From an uncultured Oscillospiraceae bacterium (GTDB taxonomy: Bacteria; Bacillota; Clostridia; Oscillospirales; Oscillospiraceae): DNA of 64,000 bases. The position numbers were made by a program, and so were the translations under genes. Below are positions 43,986 to 52,431 of this stretch, piece by piece. The stretch lies in the NCBI GenBank assembly GCA_949935795.1, contig CATLFX010000001.1:1-64000 (forward strand), written 5' to 3'. The notes beneath the pieces are model-generated. The model had not been told where the DNA came from. It saw only the letters and a list, made by a program, of their open reading frames with translations, and searched no databases. Position 1 is the stretch's first letter, and the number at the start of each line of letters is the position of its first letter.

Positions 43986-44846
43986 TTGACCCTTTGGATG
44001 GCGATTGTTTTGGGCCTGGTGCAGGGTGTGGCGGAGTTCCTGCCCATCTCCAGCTCCGGGCACCTGTCCCTGCTGCAATACTTCTTCGCCCTGGAAGAGC
44101 CCGACACCCTGTACAATATCCTGCTCCACTTCGCCACGCTGATCGCGGTATTTGTGGTCTACTGGCGGGACGTCGCCGACATGGTGGCGGAGTTTTTCCG
44201 CATGATCGGCTCCCTGTTTATCCGGGAGGACGGACGGCCTCGGGGCAATCCCCCCGAGGCCCGGCGGATGGTGCTGCTGCTGGTTTTGGGCACCCTGCCC
44301 CTGTTCCTGGTCCTGCCCTTCGACGACGCGGTGGAGGGCCTGGGGGCCAACCCGGTGTTCGTGTCCGCCATGCTGCTGGTGACGGGGTGCATCCTGTTCC
44401 TGTCCGACCGCTACGGGGGCGGGCGGAAAAACGGCCGCACCGCCACGGTGAAGGACGTGCTGCTGGTGGGCCTGGCCCAGGGAGCGGCCACCATCCCCGG
44501 CCTGTCCCGCTCCGGTACCACCATCTCCGCCGGGATGGCCCTGGGCTTTGAGCGTAATTTTGCCGTGCGCTTCTCCTTCCTGCTGTCCCTGCCCGCCGTG
44601 CTGGGGGCCACCCTGCTGAAGGTGGTCAAGGTGGCGCAGGCGGGAGAGTTCGACATGGAACTGCTCCCCATATACCTGGCCGGCATGGCCGTGGCCGGGG
44701 TGGTGGGCTATTTCTCCATCTCCCTGGTGAAGCTGCTGGCCAGTAAGGGCAAGTTCGGCATGTTCGCCTACTACTGCTGGATCGCCGGGGCCGTCTCCCT
44801 GGCCGCCAGCCTCATTCTTCCCATACTGGCCCCCGCGGCGCCATAA
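43986..44846 (+). CDS. uppP: undecaprenyl-diphosphatase
   Basis: Membrane enzyme that recycles undecaprenyl diphosphate to the monophosphate carrier for peptidoglycan synthesis and gives bacitracin tolerance. 286 residues from a TTG start with gaggtgagcgca upstream; the track start 69 codons earlier is unsupported. Signatures are QGVAEFLPISSSGHLSLLQY (about 14-33) and AATIPGLSRSGTTISAGMAL (about 170-189), with seven to eight membrane segments. A gcc-gcctc-ggc hairpin lies in the leader. The ftsK-like gene follows 18 bases later. Confidence 0.94.
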   Translation: MTLWMAIVLGLVQGVAEFLPISSSGHLSLLQYFFALEEPDTLYNILLHFATLIAVFVVYWRDVADMVAEFFRMIGSLFIREDGRPRGNPPEARRMVLLLVLGTLPLFLVLPFDDAVEGLGANPVFVSAMLLVTGCILFLSDRYGGGRKNGRTATVKDVLLVGLAQGAATIPGLSRSGTTISAGMALGFERNFAVRFSFLLSLPAVLGATLLKVVKVAQAGEFDMELLPIYLAGMAVAGVVGYFSISLVKLLASKGKFGMFAYYCWIAGAVSLAASLILPILAPAAP

Positions 44847-44864
44847 AACAGGAGGATCTTCCCT

Positions 44865-47648
44865 ATGGCTTCCACACAAAAGAAAACTGCAGCTTCAACA
44901 TCCGGCAGCGGTTCCAAGAGCCGTTCCAACTCCGGCGGCTCCCAGAGCGGCGGAAGGCGGACCGCATCCAAGTCCGGGAGCGCGTCCGGGGCCAAGAGCC
45001 GCTCCTCCCGCAAATCCGCCCCCCAGAAGAAGCCCTACCGCCGGGAGGTGGGCGGGGTGGTCTGCCTGCTGATGGCCCTGTTCGGGGCCATCGGCTATTT
45101 CAAGACGGAGGACGGGGCGGTCATCGCCCTGTTCTGCGACCTGCTGAAAGGGCTGTGCGGCTATGGCTTTTACCTGGCCCCGCCCCTGTTGCTGGGGGCG
45201 GCGGCCATCCTGCTGCTCCACCGGGGCCGGCCCGTCCGGCTGCGGGTGACGGGGGCGCTGAGCCTGCCGGTGCTGTCCGGAGCCCTGATCCACTTGCTCC
45301 TGTGCGCCACGGAGTACGAGTGGGGCTGGGCCCTGCTGGGCCAGCTGTGGAAGGATGGCCGTGCGGTGGCCTGCGGGGGCGTGGCCGGTGGCCTGCTGGC
45401 CATGGCTTTCCGATTCGCCTTCACCACGGTGGGGGCCGTCATCATCCTGGCGGCTTTGTGCGCGGCGGCGGCGCTGTGCGCCCTGCGGCTTGGCCCGAGG
45501 GACATCGTGGACTACGTCCGGGAGCAGCGGGAAAAGCGCCCGGTCTATGACCCGGAGGACTACCCGGAGCGGCCGCCCCGCAAACCCGCCCGCAGAGAGC
45601 CGGAGCCCGCCCCGTCCCGGAGGAAAAACGCCGCCATCGATATCCCGGTGGACGACGGCCCCCTGCTTTCAAAAAAGCCCACCACCCCTGTGACCACCGT
45701 GCGGAAGAAGTCCTTTTTTGATAAGGTGGCGGGGGTCACGCCCCCCGGCCAGGAGAGTAAACCCGCTTTCGAGGAGGAGGCCCCGGAGTACGAGGACGTG
45801 GCCGAGCTGCATCCCATGCGGGAGCCTCCGCGCACCCCCAAGCCCGGCCCCGCTACCCCGCCTCCCTCCGCGGCGGACGAGCTGCCGCCCCCCGCACCCA
45901 CGCCCCTTCGGGACGGTCTGACGCCGCCTCCTGTGGTTCGGGAGGAGGCCGCGCCCCCGGCCCCGGCGGTCCGGGAGGACCCAGTGCCCCCTCCCGTCAT
46001 CCGGGAACCCGCCCCCCAGAAGCTGTCCAAGGAGGAGGAGCGGGCCCAGGTTCAGGCGGAGATGGCCCGGGAGATCGAGGCGGGGATGGAGCAGGACTCC
46101 CCTGCCTACCGCTATCCTCCCGTGTCCCTGCTCAACGAGGGGCGGGGCGGAAATGCCGCCGCTGCGGACGGGGAGCTCCATGCCAACCAGCAGCGCCTTC
46201 AGGACGCCCTCCAGTCCTTTGGAGTCAGCGCCCACATCGTCAACGTCATCCGGGGCCCCGCCGTTACCCGGTATGAGCTGGAGCTGGACCAGGGGGTGAA
46301 GCTGAACAAGATCACCAACCTGTCCGGTGACATCGCCCTGGCCCTGGGGGCGTCCGCCGTCCGGGTGGCTCCCATCCCCGATAAAATCTCCACCGTGGGC
46401 ATCGAGGTGCCCAACCGGCAGGTGAGCCCGGTGTGCATCCGGGATGTGCTGGGGTCCAAAGCCTTCACCGACAGCCCCTCCAAGGTGTCCTTCGCCGTGG
46501 GTAAGGACATCAGCGGAAGCCCCATCGTGGGCAATATTGCCAAGCTGCCCCACATGCTCATCGCGGGCACCACCGGCTCGGGCAAATCGGTGTGCACCAA
46601 CTCCCTCATCATATCCCTGCTGTACAAGGCCACGCCGGAGGAGGTCCGCCTCATCATGGTGGACCCCAAGATGGTGGAGCTCAGCGTGTACAACGGCATC
46701 CCCCACCTGCTCATCCCGGTGGTCACCGACCCGAAAAAGGCCGCAGGGGCCCTGCAATGGACGGTGAGCGAGATGATGAAGCGGTACCAGAAGTTCTCCG
46801 AGGTGGGGGCGAAGGACCTGGCCTCCTACAACAACCACGCGAAAAAGCGGGAGGATTTGGAGCCCATGCCCCAGATCGTGGTGGTCATCGACGAGCTGGC
46901 CGACCTGATGCTGGTGGCGGCCAAGGAGGTGGAGGAGTCCATCTGCCGGGTGGCCCAGATGGGCCGGGCCTCCGGGATGCACCTGGTCATCGCCACTCAG
47001 AGCCCCCGGGCCGATGTGATCACCGGCCTGATGAAGGCCAACATCCCCAGCCGTATCGCCTTCGCGGTGGCCTCCAGCCTGGAGTCCCGCATTATCCTGG
47101 ACACCACCGGCGCGGAAAAGCTGGTGGGCAAGGGGGACATGCTGTACGCCCCCCTGGGGCAGGACAAGCTGCGGGTCCAGGGCTGCTTCATCACCGAGGA
47201 GGAGGTGGCCAACGTGGTGGACTTCATCAAGGAGGGCGCCTCCGCCCAGTACGACGAGCAGGTGATGCACGAGATTGAGAAGAACGCCGAGGACAAGGAA
47301 AAGGCCGCCAAAGGGGTGGGCGGGTCCGAACCGGAGGGCGGCGACTACGACGAGCTGCTCCCCGCCGCCATCGACGTGGTGCTGGAGGTGGGACAGGCCA
47401 GCGTGTCCATGCTCCAGCGGCGGCTGAAGCTGGGCTACGGGCGGGCCGCCCGCCTGGTGGACCAGATGGAGGAAAAGGGCGTGGTGGGCCCCTTTGAGGG
47501 CTCCAAGCCCAGGCAGCTGCTCATCACCAAGGAGCAGTGGGCGGAGATGCAGTACAAGCAGAATATGACCCCCGCTGTGCCCGACGAGCTCCCCTTTGAG
47601 GGTGACGCCGTCTCCCAGGACGCCCCGCCCTTTGACACGGACGAGTGA
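44865..47648 (+). CDS. FtsK/SpoIIIE DNA translocase
   Basis: Hexameric ATP-driven DNA pump anchored at the septum. It moves chromosome into daughter cells and, in spore formers, into the forespore. 927 residues. A Ser/Lys-rich N-terminus (1-55) and four membrane segments (about 65-205) precede a Pro-rich linker (about 220-395). The motor follows, with Walker A in LIAGTTGSGKSVCTNSLIIS (about 566-585), Walker B region QIVVVIDELADLMLV and RVAQMGRASGMHLVIATQSP. The C-terminal gamma winged helix (about 820-890) has SMLQRRLKLGYGRAARLVDQ. Whether it is the vegetative FtsK (SftA-like) or the sporulation SpoIIIE cannot be decided; the membrane segments favour SpoIIIE/FtsK. Confidence 0.94.
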   Translation: MASTQKKTAASTSGSGSKSRSNSGGSQSGGRRTASKSGSASGAKSRSSRKSAPQKKPYRREVGGVVCLLMALFGAIGYFKTEDGAVIALFCDLLKGLCGYGFYLAPPLLLGAAAILLLHRGRPVRLRVTGALSLPVLSGALIHLLLCATEYEWGWALLGQLWKDGRAVACGGVAGGLLAMAFRFAFTTVGAVIILAALCAAAALCALRLGPRDIVDYVREQREKRPVYDPEDYPERPPRKPARREPEPAPSRRKNAAIDIPVDDGPLLSKKPTTPVTTVRKKSFFDKVAGVTPPGQESKPAFEEEAPEYEDVAELHPMREPPRTPKPGPATPPPSAADELPPPAPTPLRDGLTPPPVVREEAAPPAPAVREDPVPPPVIREPAPQKLSKEEERAQVQAEMAREIEAGMEQDSPAYRYPPVSLLNEGRGGNAAAADGELHANQQRLQDALQSFGVSAHIVNVIRGPAVTRYELELDQGVKLNKITNLSGDIALALGASAVRVAPIPDKISTVGIEVPNRQVSPVCIRDVLGSKAFTDSPSKVSFAVGKDISGSPIVGNIAKLPHMLIAGTTGSGKSVCTNSLIISLLYKATPEEVRLIMVDPKMVELSVYNGIPHLLIPVVTDPKKAAGALQWTVSEMMKRYQKFSEVGAKDLASYNNHAKKREDLEPMPQIVVVIDELADLMLVAAKEVEESICRVAQMGRASGMHLVIATQSPRADVITGLMKANIPSRIAFAVASSLESRIILDTTGAEKLVGKGDMLYAPLGQDKLRVQGCFITEEEVANVVDFIKEGASAQYDEQVMHEIEKNAEDKEKAAKGVGGSEPEGGDYDELLPAAIDVVLEVGQASVSMLQRRLKLGYGRAARLVDQMEEKGVVGPFEGSKPRQLLITKEQWAEMQYKQNMTPAVPDELPFEGDAVSQDAPPFDTDE

Positions 47649-47691
47649 CAAAAAGCATTGGGCGCTTACTCATAAAACAGGATTGCAGCAT

Positions 47692-47724
47692 AAAAGCCGC
47701 TCCAGGATCGGAGCGGCTTTTGTG
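47692..47724 (+). terminator. intrinsic terminator after the translocase gene
   Basis: aaaagccgctcc / ggagcggctttt with tgtg following. Confidence 0.88.
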
Positions 47725-47837
47725 TCGTTCTTGCGGCGCGTATGCCGGTTAAAGCCATTCTGGTCCATGCCGCTGTTTTCAGGCAATGCCTGGATTTGAT
47801 AAGTAGTTATGATGGAACCGTGCTTCTCTATTTGCAA

Positions 47838-47866
47838 TTGAAATCCGGAAGAGAATATGTTATGAT
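47838..47866 (+). promoter_or_regulatory. promoter of the PocR-AraC regulator
   Basis: TTGAAA, 17-base spacer, TATGAT. It leaves a 170-base leader before the start codon at 48043, which is where the two hairpins lie. Confidence 0.65.
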
Positions 47867-47969
47867 AAAAACAGTTAAGCGTATGGCGGGACGCCTGTTT
47901 CCGAGGAAAACCCGGACCGCGGACAAGCACGGCGGGGCCTGACGCACTGACACGATTGAAAAAGATTCA

Positions 47970-48017
47970 CGCACACAGGGCGTACGCCCTGTGTGCGCTT
48001 TGCCGGGGGCAAAGCGC
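47970..48017 (+). promoter_or_regulatory. two overlapping inverted repeats in the regulator leader
   Basis: The first is a perfect 28-base palindrome (47970-47997): cgcacacagggcgt then acgccctgtgtgcg. The second is gcgctttgcc / ggcaaagcgc around ggg (47995-48017). They share gcg, so in RNA they compete. They end 26 bases before the start codon, covering the region just upstream of the ribosome binding site. No T-run follows. Confidence 0.7.
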
Positions 48018-48042
48018 AATTCTCTTTGGAGGCTGCTGGGTG

Positions 48043-48924
48043 ATGAATGCTCTTTTTGACGAAAAACGCCTGCGCAAGCTGATCGCCAATTTGAATATCC
48101 TTACCAGCGTGCCTGCCAACGTCCTGGACGCCCAGGGCTTGGACCGCTATCTGTTCGGAGGCCATCCTCCCTTTTGCAGGGCCGTCAACGCCGACCCGGA
48201 GGGACACGAGCGCTGTATTGCCTGCGACGTATGGAAGGTCAAAAGCTACACCTCCGACGGGGGATTTCAATTTTACCGCTGCCATCTGGGCATCTGCGAG
48301 GCCATTATGCCCCTCTACAGCAAGGACGATCCCCTGGCCTACCTGATCTTTGGGTGCTTTCTGGACAGCTCCCCCATTGAGGAACAGTGGGCGCACACCC
48401 GCGCCCTGCTGGACTGGTGGCAGGGCGATTTGGACGGGCTGCACCGCGCCTTCCTCCAATTCCGCCAGTTTTCCGCGGAGGAGCTGCGGGCCTACGCCGA
48501 GACCCTGGAGGCCCTGGCCGCCTATATCCGGCTGGAGGGCCTCATTTCCAGCGCCGAGCAGAGCGACCTGCAAAGGCTGGAGCTGTATCTGGACCAGCAC
48601 TACATGGAAAAGCTGTCCCTGGCGGTCATGTCCAAGGACCTGCACATTGGCCGCACCAAGCTGTGCGCCCTGGCCAAGGAGCTGTCCGGGGGGCGTACCC
48701 TGTCCTGGCTCATCGCCCAGCGCCGCATCGACGCCGCAAAGCGGCTGCTGGTCCAGAGTACGCTGCCCATATCCGCCGTGGCGGAGGAGGTGGGCATTGA
48801 CGATTACAACTATTTTTCCAAGGTGTTCCGCGCTGTCACCGGCGTGACGCCCAGCCTTTTCCGGAAAAACGCCCGCCGCGCCCTGGGGAGCCCGGATGAA
48901 AATGACAACGAAATTTCCAAATAA
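48043..48924 (+). CDS. AraC-family regulator with PocR sensory domain
   Basis: 293 residues from the ATG at 48043 (MNALFDEKRLRKLIANLNIL), with ttggaggctgctggg upstream. The N-terminal PocR domain (about 10-150) has the cysteine-rich HPPFCRAVNADPEGHERCIA and FYRCHLGICEAIMPLYSKDD. The C-terminal double helix-turn-helix (about 190-280) has SLAVMSKDLHIGRTKLCALA and IDDYNYFSKVFRAVTGVTPS. PocR domains bind small organic ligands. It lies directly upstream of the second sugar ABC operon in the same direction, so it is its probable regulator. Confidence 0.9.
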   Translation: MNALFDEKRLRKLIANLNILTSVPANVLDAQGLDRYLFGGHPPFCRAVNADPEGHERCIACDVWKVKSYTSDGGFQFYRCHLGICEAIMPLYSKDDPLAYLIFGCFLDSSPIEEQWAHTRALLDWWQGDLDGLHRAFLQFRQFSAEELRAYAETLEALAAYIRLEGLISSAEQSDLQRLELYLDQHYMEKLSLAVMSKDLHIGRTKLCALAKELSGGRTLSWLIAQRRIDAAKRLLVQSTLPISAVAEEVGIDDYNYFSKVFRAVTGVTPSLFRKNARRALGSPDENDNEISK

Positions 48925-48956
48925 ATCGTACGAATTTTCATGTTCGTACGATTTTT
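48923..48956 (+). terminator. intrinsic terminator of the PocR-AraC gene
   Basis: aaatcgtacgaa / ttcgtacgattt with an eight-base loop and ttttt; it overlaps the stop codon. Confidence 0.88.
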
Positions 48957-49113
48957 CTATAAAGTGGACGTTTCCCCCTATTTATTCGCAGAATGTATAA
49001 GTACAATTGGAATCAGCAGGGTGTGTTTTGTGAGATTTGTCAACAGCCCTGTTCCCCTTTCCCAGGCCTTTCCAACCTGGCCGGGGGACCAAATTATGAG
49101 AAGGAGAATGAAA

Positions 49114-50451
49114 ATGAAGAAGATTCTTGCAATGCTGCTGGCCTTGGCAATGATGCTCTCCCTGTTTGCCTGCGGCAGCGGCGGCACGCCCTCCGACGGC
49201 GACAGCAAAACCAGCACCGCTCCCACCGAGACCAAGCAGCCCGACCAGCAGCAGGGCGGCGGCGACAAGACCGCCATCAACGTGATCATCTCCCAGTACG
49301 GCAACTACACCCAGGAGTGGTGGACCCAGTTCGAGAAGGACTTCGAGGCCGCCAACGACACCGTGGACCTGAACATTGAGATCGTCTCCTGGAACGACAT
49401 CTACTCCGTGGTGTCCACCCGCATCCAGAGCAAACAGCAGCCCGACATCCTGAACATCAGCGGCTTCGCCGACTATGTCAACGACGACCTGCTGATGAAG
49501 GCCGAGGACTACACCTCCGAAGAGGTGCAGAAGAAGATCATCCCCAGCTTCTGGGAGTCCAACGCCATCGACGGCACCGTGTGGGCCCTGCCCATCCTGG
49601 CCTCCTGCCGCTCCCTGTTCTGCAACATGGACCTGCTCAATGAGGCGGGCGTCACCGAGGCCCCCAAGACCTGGGACGACGTGCTCACCGCCTGCCAGGC
49701 CGTGAAGGATAAGTTCGGCGACTCCATCGTGCCCTGGGGCCTGGACATCTCCACCGACGAGGGTCAGGCGGCCTTCTCCTACTACAGCTGGAACTTCGGC
49801 GGCGGCTTTGTGGACGCCAACGGCGACTGGGCCCTGAACAGCGCCGAGAACGTGCAGGCCGTGGAGTACATCAAGAAGCTCATCGACTCCGGCTACTGCA
49901 ACTCCGCCCCCTATACCGACACCCGCTATCCCCTCCAGGACGCTTTCAGCGCCGGCACCCTGGCCATGATGATCGGCCCCATGAACATGGTGAAGGCCGA
50001 TTCCACCGTGAACTATCAGTCCTCCAGCATTCCCGGCAAGGGCATCGGCCTGGGCGTCTGCGACCAGCTGATGGTGTTCAAAAATGACGCGGCCCCCGAC
50101 CAGGACGCCCGCACCGCCGCCATCAAGGCTTTCTTCGACTTCTTCTATGACTGCGAGCGGTACTCCGACTACATGGTGTACGAGGGCTTCCTCCCCGCCA
50201 CCCTGGATTCCTCCGACTACCTGGCCTCCAACGCCGAGAAGCACAAGGTGGGCGGCTCCGACGCCACCGGCGACAGCGAATACTTCAAGACCTTCTGCGC
50301 CCAGCTGCCCGACTGCCAGTTCTATCCCATGCAGAAGAGCGAGTGGATGGACGTGCGCAACGGCGTCATCTCCGCCGAGCAGAACGTCTGCCAGGGCTCC
50401 ATCTCCGCACAGGATGCGCTGGACAATCTCCAGAACGAGATCGCCGGATAA
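49114..50451 (+). CDS. sugar ABC transporter substrate-binding lipoprotein (second operon)
   Basis: 445 residues. The start chosen is ATG at 49114 (MKKILAMLLALAMMLSLFAC), seven bases after aaggag; an ATG at 49108 is too close to it. Lipobox LFAC, then an acidic Ser/Thr/Gln linker (about 21-52), then a family-1 solute-binding fold starting INVIISQYGNYTQEWWTQFE. It captures a sugar outside the cell for the two permeases that follow. The sugar is unknown; the downstream phosphohexomutase suggests a route through hexose-1-phosphate. A stem-loop follows the gene. Confidence 0.92.
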   Translation: MKKILAMLLALAMMLSLFACGSGGTPSDGDSKTSTAPTETKQPDQQQGGGDKTAINVIISQYGNYTQEWWTQFEKDFEAANDTVDLNIEIVSWNDIYSVVSTRIQSKQQPDILNISGFADYVNDDLLMKAEDYTSEEVQKKIIPSFWESNAIDGTVWALPILASCRSLFCNMDLLNEAGVTEAPKTWDDVLTACQAVKDKFGDSIVPWGLDISTDEGQAAFSYYSWNFGGGFVDANGDWALNSAENVQAVEYIKKLIDSGYCNSAPYTDTRYPLQDAFSAGTLAMMIGPMNMVKADSTVNYQSSSIPGKGIGLGVCDQLMVFKNDAAPDQDARTAAIKAFFDFFYDCERYSDYMVYEGFLPATLDSSDYLASNAEKHKVGGSDATGDSEYFKTFCAQLPDCQFYPMQKSEWMDVRNGVISAEQNVCQGSISAQDALDNLQNEIAG

Positions 50452-50473
50452 GCAACAGCTCCACGGACAACTC

Positions 50474-50501
50474 CAGAGGGGCCGGGTCACCGGCCCCTCT
50501 G
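50474..50501 (+). promoter_or_regulatory. intercistronic stem-loop after the second binding-protein gene
   Basis: cagaggggccggg / ccggcccctctg around a three-base loop, without a T-run. It sits where the first operon has its stem-loop and probably protects the binding-protein mRNA 3' end. Confidence 0.75.
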
Positions 50502-50565
50502 AACAATTATCAGCCGGACCGCCGCTCCCCCGCGGCCAAGGCAGACCCAGTGAGGAGGCGCGTAC

Positions 50566-51537
50566 ATGAAAGAAAGCACGAAACTCCGCACCAACCCGGA
50601 GCAAAAGGCGGAGCCCAGCACCCCAAACAGGAACCAGGCGGCGCCGCCAAAGAACCATGCGTCTTTGAAGCGGCGGGTGGAGCCCTATATCTGGCTGCTG
50701 CCCAGCATCGTGATGATGGGTGTGCTGATCCTGATCCCCATCATCACCGTGTTCCAGACCTCGTTCTCCGAGATCAGCAAGGCCGGCGTTTTCAAGGGTT
50801 TCAACGGTGTGGACAACTACCTCTGGATCTTCAAACAGGCGGCCTTCCGGACCACCCTGAAAAACACCGTGGTGTGGACGGTGGTGGTGGTGGGCCTGTC
50901 CACCATCATCGGCATTGTACTGGGGCTGGTGCTCAACGAGAAGTTCCACGGCCGGAAGATTGTCCGGGCCATCGTGGTCTTCCCCTGGGCCACCGCCCTC
51001 ATCATCCAGTCCGTGGTGTGGAAGTACATCATCAACGCCGACTACGGCGCGCTGAACAACCTGCTCTACAATTTGGGCATCATCAAGAGCTATGTAAACT
51101 GGACGGCCACCCCCCAGGCCTTCTTCGCCTGGGAGTGCTTTGTGGGCATTCTGGTCACGGTGCCCTTCGTCACCTTCTGCGTGCTGTCCGGCCTCCAGAG
51201 CATCGACACCTCGCTTTACGAGGCCGCCGACGTGGACGGCGCCTCCTTCTGGGACCGGCTGTTCCGGGTGACCCTCCCCCTGCTCATGCCCAGCCTGACG
51301 GTGTCCACCGTGCTGAACATCATCTATGTGTTCAACTCCTTCCCCATCGTTTGGACCATCTCCAAGGGCGACCCGGCGGACCAGACCCACACCCTGGTGA
51401 CCTACCTGTACAAGCTGTCCTTCACCAACCAGCGGGTGGGTGAGGCCGCGGCGGTGTCCGTGGTGGGCTTCGTGATCCTGGCCTTCTGCGCCAGCATCTA
51501 CATGGTCATGACCCTGCGGGCGGAAAAGGAGGAATGA
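50566..51537 (+). CDS. sugar ABC transporter permease, MalF/UgpA type (second operon)
   Basis: 323 residues. A hydrophilic N-terminus of about 40 residues precedes six membrane segments (first YIWLLPSIVMMGVLILIPII). The EAA loop is SLYEAADVDGASFWDRLFRV (about 217-236). Ribosome binding site gtgaggaggcgcgtac. It partners the next gene, whose start overlaps or nearly touches its stop. As in the first operon, no ATPase gene is present. Confidence 0.92.
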   Translation: MKESTKLRTNPEQKAEPSTPNRNQAAPPKNHASLKRRVEPYIWLLPSIVMMGVLILIPIITVFQTSFSEISKAGVFKGFNGVDNYLWIFKQAAFRTTLKNTVVWTVVVVGLSTIIGIVLGLVLNEKFHGRKIVRAIVVFPWATALIIQSVVWKYIINADYGALNNLLYNLGIIKSYVNWTATPQAFFAWECFVGILVTVPFVTFCVLSGLQSIDTSLYEAADVDGASFWDRLFRVTLPLLMPSLTVSTVLNIIYVFNSFPIVWTISKGDPADQTHTLVTYLYKLSFTNQRVGEAAAVSVVGFVILAFCASIYMVMTLRAEKEE

Positions 51538-51539
51538 GC

Positions 51540-52376
51540 ATGAGAACGAAAAAGAATCCCATCACCCGGGCGGCGCTGTACCTGTTTGTCTTTGTGGTGT
51601 GCGTCATCATCCTGTACCCCTATTTCGTGATGTTCACCACCGCCGCCAAGAGCAACGACGAGATGTACGCCATCGGCGGCTCCCTGCTCCCCTCCGTGTG
51701 GAACTGGTCCGTCTTCGTGGAGATCTGGCAGGACGCCCCGGTGTTCCAGTACCTGATGAACTCCCTGATCGTGGCCGGCGGGGCCACCCTCCTGGCCATT
51801 CTGTGCGGCATTCCGGCGGCCTACGCCCTGTCCCGGATGCGCTTCAAGGGCAAGGGCATCTTCATGGGCGCGGTCATCATGAGCCAGATGTTCTCTCCCG
51901 TGGTGCTGCTGGTGGGCATCTACCGGCTGATGACCAACATGGGCCTCACCAACAGCCTGTTGGGCCTGGTCCTGCTCAACGCGGCCTTCAACCAGGCCTT
52001 CGCCATCTGGCTGCTCCGGGGCACCTTCACCTCCATCTCCTCCGAGATGGAGCAGGCCGCCAAAATCGATGGCTGCGGCACGGTGCAGGCCCTGATCCGG
52101 GTGCTCCTCCCCGTGGCGGCCCCCGGCATCGTCACCACCCTGATTTTCGTGTTCATCAACGCCTGGAACGAGTACACCATCGCGCTGACCCTCATCTCCT
52201 CCGACACCCTCAAGCCCATCACCGTGGGCATCAACGTGTTCTACGGCTTCAACTTCATCAAGTGGCAGCACCTCTTTGCCACCTCCATCTTCGCCACCAT
52301 CCCGGTGATCATCCTGTTCCTGTGCATCGAAAAGCACCTGGTCAGCGGGCTGACCTCCGGCGGAGTGAAGGGTTAA
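51540..52376 (+). CDS. sugar ABC transporter permease, MalG/UgpE type (second operon)
   Basis: 278 residues from the ATG at 51540, seven bases after aaggagg; the track ATG at 51534 is one base from the ribosome binding site and unlikely. Six membrane segments. The EAA loop reads EMEQAAKIDGCGTVQALIRV (about 173-192). The C-terminus LVSGLTSGGVKG is typical. Coupled to the preceding permease. Confidence 0.92.
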   Translation: MRTKKNPITRAALYLFVFVVCVIILYPYFVMFTTAAKSNDEMYAIGGSLLPSVWNWSVFVEIWQDAPVFQYLMNSLIVAGGATLLAILCGIPAAYALSRMRFKGKGIFMGAVIMSQMFSPVVLLVGIYRLMTNMGLTNSLLGLVLLNAAFNQAFAIWLLRGTFTSISSEMEQAAKIDGCGTVQALIRVLLPVAAPGIVTTLIFVFINAWNEYTIALTLISSDTLKPITVGINVFYGFNFIKWQHLFATSIFATIPVIILFLCIEKHLVSGLTSGGVKG

Positions 52377-52431
52377 ACAGATCCTGGGCGGCCGCAGCGG
52401 CCAAGCCCTGGGAGAGAGAAGGAGAACGAGA

